The notes beneath the pieces were generated by a model that saw nothing but the letters and a program-made list of their open reading frames with translations, had not been told where the DNA came from and ran no database searches. A program made the translations under genes and the position numbers. A stretch of DNA of 64,000 nt from Microstegium vimineum (taxonomy: Eukaryota > Streptophyta > Magnoliopsida > Poales > Poaceae), in assembly GCA_022036555.1 (NCBI GenBank), contig CM039122.1, forward strand, positions 6,856,517 through 6,920,516, given 5' to 3'. Of the stretch, positions 20,966 to 30,965 are shown piece after piece; positions within the stretch are counted from its first letter, which is position 1; every line of letters starts with the position of its first letter.

Positions 20966-22360
20966 GATAACAATATTATTTAACACCAAAGGATGCATTA
21001 GATCGAATCTATCTTCTAACAGAGGTTGCAACAAGTTGCAATGAGATTTGCGGCTCAAAGCATCTGCTACAACATTCGCGTTTCCAGGATGGTAGTGCAC
21101 CTCCAAGTTATAATCCTTGATTAACTCTAGCCATCTCCGCGGTCTCATGTTCAATTCAGACTGGGTTAACAAGTACTTCAAACTTTTATGGTCCGTGAAG
21201 ATGTGACACAAGTTACCCATTAGGTAATGTCTCCATATCTTTAAAACATGCACAAATGCTGCTAACTCCAAGTCATGTGTCGGGTAGTTCTCCTCATGCG
21301 GACGAAGTTGTCGCGAGTCATAAGCAATGACTCTTCCATTTTGCATTAACACACAACCCAAACCAATGGTTGATGCATCACAAAACACATCAAAAGGTCC
21401 CTCCAAGTTTGGTTGTGCTAAACCTGGTGCAGTTGTTAACAGTGTCCGCAAGGTACGGAACACTGTTTCACATTCTAGGCTCCATTCAAACTTCTTATTT
21501 TTCTGAGTTAACCTTGTCATAGGTTTAGCTAGCTTGGAGAAGTCCGGGATAAAACGACGGTAGTATCCGGCCAAACCTAGAAAACTGCGAACCTCGTGCA
21601 CGTTAACGGGTGCTTTCCAATTCATGACTTCTTGCACCTTGGAGGGATCCACTGATATACCTTCTCCTGACAAGATATGACCCAGAAAAGGCACTTTAGT
21701 TAACCAAAACTCACACTTGCTGAACTTAGCATAAAGCTTATGCTCCCGTAACCGTTTCATCACTATCCTCAGGTGTTCGGTATGATCTTTCTCATTTTCT
21801 GAGTATACCAAGATGTCATCGATGAAGACCACAACAAACTTGTCCAACTCTTGCATGAACATGGAGTTCATCAAGTACATGAAATGCGTAGGCGCATTTA
21901 TCAATCCAAAAGACATCACCAGATATTCATATAAACCGTACCAGGTGGAGAAAGCGGTCTTAGGTACATCCTCTTTTCTAATTTTAATCTGATGGTAACC
22001 AGACCTCAAGTCTATCTTAGAGAACACCTTTGCCTTAGACAACTGATCGAACAACAAATCAATCCAAGACAACAGATATTTGTTTTTGATGGTAACTGCA
22101 TTGAGGGGGCGATAGTCCACGCACATTCTCAAAGTTTTATCCTTCTTTTTCACAAAGATGGCGGGACATCCCCAAGGTGAACAACTCGGGCGGATCAAAC
22201 CCTTCTCTAGCAACTCCTGAAGTTGCTTCTTGAGTTCTGCTAACTCATTGGGTGGCATCCTATATGGTCTCCTAGATATAGGTGCTGTTCCGGGAGCCAA
22301 CTCTATAGCAAACTCAATATCTCTGTCCGGGGGTAACCCTGGAAGAATCTTGTCCAACAA
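20966..22360 (-). pseudogene. Element B reverse transcriptase and RNase H
   Basis: Gypsy RT with all main boxes: KKDKTLRMCVDYR, SKIDLRSGYHQI, YEYLVMSFGL, catalytic FIDDILVYS (Asp-Asp at about 21820-21815), FLGHILSGEGI. RNase H follows (VFCDASTIGLGCVLMQNG, ELAAFVHVLKIWRHYL, TDHKSLKYLL). This 465-codon stretch has no stop, so it looks the best preserved part of B. A frame change near 20965 separates it from integrase. Confidence 0.9.
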
Positions 22361-22972
22361 CTAAGCAGTGATGGCAAACATGACTCCCAATTGATTCGGA
22401 TTCTTAGGTAAGAGGATTCCAAAGGTGGCTCCATCTCGGGGGTTGGTGATAGATACTGCACGCTGAGCTATATCTAGATGCACTTTCCAAGCTTTCATCC
22501 ATTCCATACCAAGGATAACATCTAGACCTAGCTCAGGTATTACGATGAGGCTGACATTGATCGATGTCGTTCCCATGGTAATTTCTACATCCTTTACCAT
22601 TTTTCGGGTATATAGGACAGCTCCAGCTGCACTAATCTGATACTCCTTTTCCAACTCTACCACCTTCTGCTGACTCCGCAGCACGAAGTTCCCACTAATG
22701 AATGAATGCGATGCTCCAGAATCAAACAAGATAACTGCAGGACATTGATTAACGAGGAACGTACTAGCTGTGTCGGGTTCTCCCTCTGGTACTTCCGCCA
22801 AGGTGGTGTGGTGGACGTTCCCTGTGCGAGGCTTCTGCGGAGGGTTGAACTGCTTCCTTGGCTTCATGCAGAAACGCGACAGGTGTCCAACTTGACCGCA
22901 GTTGTAGCACGGCCCCACCACATAGGGCGTCTTCTGCCCTCTAGCTCCAGGTGCTGCAACTTTGTCCTTGTT
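22361..22972 (-). pseudogene. Element B zinc knuckle and aspartic protease
   Basis: In frame with gag. CX2CX4HX4C knuckle at 22909-22868 (CYNCGQVGHLSRFC). Retropepsin active site DSGAS at about 22723 (ILFDSGASHSFISG) and a later hydrophobic ILGMEW segment. Ends at TAG 22361-22363, with the RT continuing in the same frame. Matures the Gag-Pol polyprotein. Confidence 0.88.
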
Positions 22973-23902
22973 CTACTGCATGGGCACAGTGAAGGGCCTC
23001 TGGTAGCCTGGACGAGCGCGAACATTGGTCATCTTTCCTTGAGGTGGACGGAATCGCGCACCAGCTTGTGGTGGACGAAACGCTGGCCTTGAAGCATTTG
23101 GACCCCTGTTCTGATGGGATCCTCCCTCTGGGACTCGACGACGGGTCTCCGCAAGCAACATGTTGTCGTTGGCCTCCTGGTTCAAGTAGTCGCTGATGAA
23201 GTTGTGGAAGGTGAGGCGGTAGTTGTTGCCCATCTTGGAGAGAAGAGTGGCATTCATGCCCCTCTTGAAGCTGGTGATCTTCTTCATGTCTGTGTTGATG
23301 AAGTCAGGAGCATAACGGGTCAGGCGGTTGAAGCCGGCGAGGTACTCTGTCACTGACCTGGTACCCTGAGCAAGCCTCATGAACTCAGTGAGCTTCATCT
23401 CCATCACTCCATCAGGGATGTAGTGACGGCGCATAGCAGTGGAGAACAATTCCCAGGTAACGCGGGTACCGGCAGGCAAGTTGTCGCGGCATTGGGACCA
23501 CCAGATACTCGCTGGTCCTTCCAGCTTGTGCGCGGCATACTCCGCCTTTAGCTCCTCCGTCAGGCGCAGAAGTTGGAACTTCTGTGTCATGGAGTGCAGC
23601 CATTCATCGGCCTCCAGCAGTTCAGTAGCTTCCTTGAAGAACAGAGGACGCGTGTCCATGAAATCCTTGTAGGAGCTGTACTGGTTAGGCATGGGCCCTT
23701 GATGTTGTCTGTGCTGCTGAGCCGTGTTGGTGGCGATGTTGCGCAAGATCTCGTTCATCTAGCGCTGCATCTCCTCCACACTCCTTTGGCTGCCCAGAAA
23801 CTGACCAAAGAATGCCTCCGGTGTGATCGGAGGTGGTGGTGACAGGTCTTCCCTGGCTGCCTCTCCATCACCCCGGTTAGTGCGATGAGTGTTAGCCGAC
23901 AT
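22973..23902 (-). pseudogene. Element B gag
   Basis: Starts MSANTHRTNRG at 23902; an in-frame TAG at 23759 splits it after 47 codons. The retrotransposon gag domain follows (DEWLHSMTQKFQ..., AYAAHKLEGPASIWW-type segment, EFMRLAQGTRSVTEY, FNRLTRYAP). The Arg/Pro-rich tail ends at a TAG (22973-22975), beyond which the same frame continues into the zinc knuckle and protease. It would bind RNA and build the particle. Both stops sit where Gln is likely. Confidence 0.85.
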
Positions 23903-24207
23903 TTGTATATCCCATTAACAAGCAATAATTAGGTGATGTTATATTGAACAATGAATAAATTCCGTGCTGTACAAAATGTAATATCAAGCACACAACCAGA
24001 TATAATTACTCATCCTTCCACATAACATCACAAAATTAATTACTTGTCATAAGCATACAAATAACATTCCATATTCCTTGCCGGAACAACGTCTGGACTT
24101 AAATTCCAAATTCGGCTTACGCATAACGAGAATCCAAATTAAACATAGTCTTAAACAACATGATACAAAAGCTCCCAACGCGAAAGGTCAAACTCCTAAT
24201 CTAGCGC

Positions 24208-25236
24208 TCAGTCCACATCGGAGAAGTACTGCTCCCCGTCAGAGTCGTCGAGGTAGGGCTCGTCGGCGAAGGCCTCGTTTGGAGCCATGTCCTCCTATGG
24301 TGGGTCAGTACCAAGGATCACTCCATCCTGTGGCTCGGGTTCCTTAGGTGCAGGTGCTGCAGCGGCTGCCTGCTACTGCTGGTGAAGAGCGTGGAAAGCC
24401 TTGTGCAGGTTGTTGATGTACTCCTGCTGCCCGTTGAGGCGACCCTCTAACTCTATGACCCTCTCCTGTAGGCCCTCTGACTCAGTCCAAGCTTCATTCC
24501 TGGAGTTGGTGGCATCGAGGAGTAACTGCTCACCAACCACACGAGCAGCGATCTCCTCTCCCACCCTGGTCTGAGCCTGGTCATGCTCCAGAGTCATCTG
24601 AGCCAACTCTGCCTGAAGGGTGGCGACGGCTGTCTCGAACTCTTGCTGCAACTGGCGCTTGCTTTCAAGAGTAGCGTTGTGGATCTCCGTCACATCTGCA
24701 AGACTGCGCTCCAAACTCGCACAAGTACCAAGCAAGGCTCCAGTGGCACCCATGGCTGGGGTCTCGTAGAAGAAAAGCTCCTCCTCATCCCCTGTTAGCG
24801 CTGTCTCCTCAGACTGTGTCCAGTTTAGAGGAAAAGCCTGTCCACGGGGAAACACTCCCGGCCAAGCGTCTGCAAGGTCTGCTGGAAAGCGGGCGACGAT
24901 ATCCTTTAGCACCAAGTATGCTGCCCTGTTGGCACCATGCTTAGCACAAGCTCCCTTGGTGGTGATTGTCCAGCCAGGCCAATCTGGTCTTCCTTCCAGA
25001 GCTTTCACCTTGATTTGAACATGGACAAGAGAGCCCTGACCATACTGTTGTTTCTGCCAAGAGTACTTGGGCTCACTACCCTCGGAATACCCAATGGCGT
25101 GCAAAACCCGCCAAAGGATAGTCGGCAGCCCAAAGTACGACAAAAACTTCCCCTTGGTCATCTTCCTTGCCAAAGGGAAACGAGGAACTCCTGCTCCTCC
25201 GGTTTCCTTCCTGGCGGTCAGACGGGTGCGAGGCAT
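24208..25236 (-). pseudogene. Element B extra ORF upstream of gag, histone H3 tail-like N-terminus
   Basis: 343 codons in one frame with two internal TAGs (24373-24375, 24295-24297) and a final TGA at 24208; the first 287 aa are open. Residues 2-14 read PRTRLTARKETGG. After Met removal (Pro next to Met favours it) R2, T3, T6, A7, R8, K9, T11, G12 and G13 fall exactly where histone H3 has them, and PR, LA and K continue the likeness to about residue 25. Then comes a globular-looking part (about 30-170), a coiled coil (about 195-285: LQQEFETAVATLQAELAQM and onward) and an acidic tail past the stops (DEPYLDDSDGEQYF). No enzyme motif. It lies between leader and gag in the same sense, so it probably translates from the full-length RNA. 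Function unknown; histone mimicry is my inference. Confidence 0.7.
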
Positions 25237-25968
25237 CTGTAGAAAAAGGGTTTCGAACTCTCATGAGACAAATATTAAGTTGGTAAATTTTATCGAAAAG
25301 GAACAATTTACAATTTAGGGGGAGGTATGACATGGTGCAAGAATATAAACATGATGTATGAGCGTAATTACGTTCTCACTCAACTAGAATGACTCGCAAG
25401 TTCTAACGTTCTAGTCGGTGGCAAGACGATCTCTCATTATGCAGTTATTCGTTCTACACGGATACATAGTTAGTGTACGTGCAGAAGATTCATTTCAGCC
25501 CAAAAAGACAAATCCCAATGCAGAAAATCACTGGGCACTTCTCTTGATATGCACGAAGCACACATCAGTTAGTTACCAAAACCTTATGAACCAAGCTCGG
25601 AAAACCCACCCAGCATTTCATACTTCTCAGATATGTTTGCGTAAGAGCTTGCATATCCTTAAGTAACAATATATCACTTCCCTAGACCAATGGTTGGAAG
25701 GTCTACTCTCACATCTCACAAATAGTTTTCAATGCAATTTTTGAAACTTGTATCACTCTTCCAAAGAATGATACCCCGACACCTTTTAAAGATCCAGCAT
25801 GAGCAAAACCCTGAACCAAGTTAGTATTCCTAAGCCACCTGATTTCCTAGTGTAGGGCTAAGGATTAGACTCGGGCACCCTAAGTTTTCAAACTTAGTTT
25901 ATAAAAATTGTTTTGAAATACTCGTTTTGTTTAAAAGTTGCTCAAACGAATGAGGATACCTGAACTCA

Positions 25969-25980
25969 GCTCTGATACCA
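25969..25980 (-). other. Element B primer-binding site
   Basis: TGGTATCAGAGC on the minus strand, four bases inside the 5' LTR: a perfect match to the common initiator-Met-tRNA complement. Confidence 0.9.
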
Positions 25981-25984
25981 ACTA

Positions 25985-28900
25985 TGGCAGAACCGCCCAA
26001 ATTATAAGAGATCAAGTACCAAAGTAGCCGATTTAACGACCACTTTAAACACTTGAGCCCATATAATCCCGGTAGTCCGAAAATCTCGAAGGATTTCTAA
26101 CAATCGTATCTCCAACCAAGATCGCGCAAACTCAGGTATGCACATTCGAACGAACCAACAATTAAACGAAATACTTGAAGTACAAAATAAAGTTATTACA
26201 ACACTTTGTTCCAAATAAAGTAGTACTCACACCACAACACATGTGGCCAAATAAAACATTGTTTTATAACTCGAACCCAAAGTTTCACTCCACACTAGTA
26301 CCATTAATAAATAGGGGTGCACACGAGATCAGTCCAACAACAGCAAAAGATGAGCTCGTAGAAGACCTTGCCCAAAGCCTACTCCTCTTCTCCTTCGACA
26401 TGATAGAGACAATGCTTACAATAGCCAAAGTATACTTGTCCATGTGTAACAAACGGGATAAACCCTGAGTACGGGAATGTACTCAGCTAGACTTACCCGT
26501 CTTACTGAAAATAAAGACTCCAAGGATATGCATGGCTATTTATGTGGATCTGGATAAACTTTGCTTTTGCGGAAACGCGAGAAAGATGAAACAACTTTAA
26601 ATATTAGAGAGCAGTCATTTTCCATCCTATTATTTATATCTAAGTTATGCACCTGTACTAGAGCACTCACTTGATCTAATCAAACAATAAGATAATACCA
26701 TATCTAGTTCATTTGTCCATATTTTAGTCAAACCATTATCGATGTCACATGGAGTTGTACCGTGGTGAAGCTCAGCATAATCCCCCACTATCCGGTGGGA
26801 GGCGGCGACTCGAATCGATATACAACTAGCTGGCAAGATTACCTTTAACACACGCCCACACTTTCCAAGTCGGGTCCATGCCTTGGGTTACTGCTCAAGA
26901 CTTCCCAGGTAGTAACGTTGCGAGCTCAGCGTAATCCACCCAATTGGAGAAATCAGTTGGCCATCATGGGGCAGGTCGTATCTCCAAACTAGAGGGAGCC
27001 AAAAGTAGACTGAGAGTCGGCCCGGACAGTGTTTACTCGGCTTCGGGGTCGAAACTCACATCGGCCCCTATGTGAAAGGGCGCATTTGAATATGTAAAAG
27101 GACCACCATCGAATACAAACCTATACGATTCAACGGACGGACTGCCCCCAAGTCTAAACCACTTGGTGCCCTTGCCTTCCAGTTGACCGCATTTCATTAC
27201 TACCATTGGTTCTTTCCCATGATAGCAAAATATAGTCAACCGTGATTGGTACTATCCCTATGGGATAATACTATAAATATAAATGTAACCATTTGTTCTA
27301 AACAGGCTAAGCGATTGCTTTTACTTTTATTAGCAGGGTAACAAGGTAGGTAAATTCAATATCAAGGAAGGTAATGCATCAACTGGGATTCAATCAACTC
27401 CTGTCACCTAATGCATCATAATATAAAATACTCAAGTAGATTAATTGTAAATACTGGTAGGCTTAAGGATGCTCCGGGGCTTGCCTTGAGTGAAGGTGGA
27501 GGGCTGGTGGTCAGGGCACTCGGGGAGGTTAGTGTCGAGCTCATGGTACTCCTCATTCAGCTCCTGCACCTCCTGGACTCCTTCCTCTGAAAGTGGCACC
27601 TGGGGTTCCTCTACTGATCCTCGATGTTTGCAATGCATATAAGTAAACTTGATGGTGCAGGGATGATCCGTGAACAAGAATTAAACACTCAAAGATTGTT
27701 TTTAAAATTAACCTAAGTATTCATGCTAGTTCCACTTTACACAACAAACCTAATATAAACTATTCAGAAAAATTTGCAAAAATTACAAAGGACAGAACAA
27801 GCCTACTGGATGCTACTGCAGAGAATTCATCCAAAGCAAAGCTACCAGCTAGCAGATACAAAAAGATGAATTTAAATGCAGAAAAAGCACTTAGAACTAG
27901 ACCTACTGGCTAACAGGGTGAAATATGCTATATCTTTTTTTAACAGGTTCCTTACTTGGAAACATATTTATCCAGAAAGTTCCATGATCAACACTACTAG
28001 ATTATTTTCTATAGGAATTTCCAAAGGAAACCCTAGAAAAGAACACTTGAACTACAAGTATCTTTTCTGCCATACAACACACCACATATTATATTTTTCC
28101 TAGATAGATCATGGTATATAGAGACTGCACAAAAAGTTTCATGATTTATCTATGCACAGATTTACCACAGGAATTAATCTAACAAAACAGCAGAAACACA
28201 TTTTAATAAGTAATAATTAAAACTTACACAGAAACATAGCATGATATATTTTTCCTAGCTTCTACACAGGATAACAAAGCTAGCATAAAAAATTCACATT
28301 TTTATTTGACCATTTCAAGCAAGAACACAATTAATTTTGATAAATGCAGAAAATAACTATTTAAACATTAGTACTGAAGATATTCTCCAAAAGTTTCTTT
28401 TATATTTTTAACAGAAAGATCTACATTTATAGAGTCTAACACAAATTATTTCACCATTTTAGGATTCACCAAACTCTAGATATGAAATAAACAAGCATTA
28501 ACCGATTTACTGAAAATAGAAAAAGGAAATGCATTTCTGAATCCGGCCCATGGTGAACAGTGTACGGGCTCGGCCCAGTGCGCGCGGAAGGCTGGGCTGA
28601 TAGGTGGGACCCCGTGGTCAACTCGGGTCCACTTGTCAGTGAGTGCGAAGGAGAGCAACGGCGCTGACCGGCGCGTTCTCGCCGGCGGCGAGCTTGTTGG
28701 CGGCGGTACGGTGCTTCGAGTGCTCGGGGTGACGACGCGAAGCGTCTGGTAGTGTTGGATGAGCCAGCGCGATAGTGAAAATTACCGGCGATGTGCGGTG
28801 GTGGTGCGGTGCGGCGGTGCGACGCGGCGGGGCTCTCACCGGCGCGGTGTTGCCCGGCGAGCGGGTGCGTGAGCACCACAGTGATGCGGTGAGTGCAGAG

Positions 28901-30386
28901 CAAGTGTCGGTTGAGCCGGAGGAGCTCCGAGGAGGTCCGGCCGCGTGCGAGCTCCGCGGCGGCGGCAATGGCGCACGACCAATGGCGCTGTGTCGTTTCA
29001 GTGCGCGAGGATGCTGGCGGAAGGGTGTTCTCACCTCTTCTACCTTCGGTGAAGCTTCCACGGTGGTGGAAGTAACGGAGGTGGTCGAGAGGGAGGTGAA
29101 CGTCGTTTGGTCGTTGCGGTGGCGACTGCGCACCGAGGCGTGAGCGAGGCTCGGCTAGCAAAGGCGAGGCGAGCAGTGCATGTGCGAGGCGAAGGCGAGT
29201 GGGTGTGCAAAAGAGATCGAGCAGAGGCGCTCGGATGGCGGCGAACGGTCAAAGGGGGCGTTGCGGTGCTCTCAGTGCGCGGCGCGACGAGAGCAGAGGC
29301 AGTGTAAGCGAGAGAGTGAATGCGGGTGAGTGCTGGCGAGTGCGAGAGGGAGAGGGGGTGTAGGCGCTCCCTTTTGCGCGGTCATGGCCGACCAGCGCGG
29401 CCCGTGGGGGCCGTGACGCGACGACGCGGCGGTCGGCAGCGGGGAGGCATGTCTACGGCGCACGGGGCAGGGGCGGCAACGCGCGGGGCAGGGCGCTACT
29501 TGGTCCTAGCGCCGCTAGGGCGGATTCGGCACTAGATCTCCAGCGGGACGGGACGAGTGGCTGACCGGACATGACACTGCGGCGGCGTTATGGCGACGCG
29601 ACGGCGAGCAGCGCGGCAGCGGCGCAGCGCTGCGCTCTGCGCGAGGTAGAGGCGAGGAGTGGGCGAGTGCGTGGTCGGCGCAGTGCGGCAGGGCGCAGCA
29701 CGACGAGAGTGGCGCAGCGCGGCTGTCGGCTTCGGTGCTCGAGCATCGTCGGCCACGTGGCGGCAACGCCGGCGTACGGTGCGGCCAGCGGGCGGGCGCA
29801 GGTGCTGGCGCGTGCGCGGCACGTGAGCAGCGCGTGCGCGGGAGCGCGGGCGTGCGCGCGTACGGGCGCGGGCTGGCGCAAAGCCGAGCGGGCCGAATGG
29901 GTGGACTCGACCCATTTCAGTTTTGTTTTCCCTTTTTCATTTTATTTTATTTGTTTGAAACTGAATTTGCTTCAAAACAGTTTCAAAAACTCAAAACTAG
30001 GTTTTGAAATATAAACCAAAGTTTTTCAGAATAATATGCTCTACATTTTTCATGTAGGTCTCATTTTCTGAAAACCATTAATTTACAGGGTTCTAGATTA
30101 AAAGCCAATTAAGTTATTTAAGAAAAGAATTACTTTTATTCTTAACAAATAAACTAAGTTTAATTAGGCAGGGTAATTAATTATAAAACACACCATTCTT
30201 TATTCTAAACATAGCAAACTTATTTAAACATGTTAATCAAGAGTAGAGCACAAAACACCTATTCAATTCTAGTGTATATAAATAAACACACATGAAATGA
30301 TGGTATAGATAAACATGAATGCAATGCAATGCTTATGCTTAGAGGCTAATGATGATCCTAATGCAAGCTTGACACAGGGTGTCACA
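25985..30386 (-). repeat. Element B 5' LTR
   Basis: 4402 bp (plus-strand ends TGGCAGAACC and GGGTGTCACA). It includes a very GC-rich block at about 28540-29910 in an otherwise AT-rich LTR. Long open frames in that block are by-products of base composition; I do not call them genes. Confidence 0.92.
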
Positions 30387-30944
30387 GCCATCAACTCGGC
30401 CAAGCAAGATGACAATGATGCAATCATCTTGATCAACTCTCTCAAAGAGGAAAATGCAAAGCTCAAGGTTGAGAAGATCAAGTTAGCAAGTGGAATGGAG
30501 AAGTTCACCAAGGGCTACAACCTTCAAAGTGAGCTCTTGATGAACATTATCATAAAGACCGACAAGTCCGGTATGGGGTTCAAGGAGAACCAACTCATGA
30601 AGGCCAAAGTCAAGATAGATGCAATGAACTACTACAAGAGCAAGGCCATGAGGAACAACTATGACACGCCAAAGCCCAAGCCTAAGAAGTGCTTTGGATG
30701 TGGTCAAGAGGGTCACTTTGAGTTCCAATTCAAGACTCCACCTCCCAAGACCTTGCCCAAGCACACAACACCTTTTGCTCATGATGCACACTTCATCATC
30801 AACAAGGACTCCAAGGGTAGACCCCTAGTTGTGTTTCTCGGTCCTAAGATGAAGAACAAGCCCAAAGTACTATGGGTTGCTAAGGAGTTGGTGGACAAGG
30901 CTGTGGGACCTCGCCAAGTGTGGGTTCCCAAACAACAAGCTTAA
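30387..30944 (+). pseudogene. Element A gag, 3' part
   Basis: Resumes with INSAKQDDNDAIILINSLKE, a coiled-coil segment. Next is a second knuckle-like CX2CX4H motif at 30690 whose last Cys is replaced by Phe. It ends VWVPKQQA and TAA (30942-30944). A TTGTGTGTAG sequence follows 20 nt later, just before the protease frame. Confidence 0.85.
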
Positions 30945-30965
30945 CTTCAAGTTGCTTGTGTGTAG

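Larger units (their letters stand above)
15117..30386 (-). mobile_element. Element B: Gypsy chromovirus (Tekay/Del-like), inserted in gag of A
   Basis: 15.3 kb, minus strand. Very long LTRs (4402 and 4408 bp, TGTGACACCC...TCTGCCA on the minus strand), primer-binding site TGGTATCAGAGC and an internal region of 6.46 kb. Order on the minus strand: 5' LTR, leader, extra ORF with H3-like N-terminus, gag, protease, RT, RNase H, integrase, chromodomain-like end, 3' LTR. Flanks (CATTG left, GCCAT right) do not match, so no target duplication can be shown. Internal TAG stops and frameshifts make it non-autonomous today. LTRs differ by only a few percent where I compared them. Confidence 0.9.
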
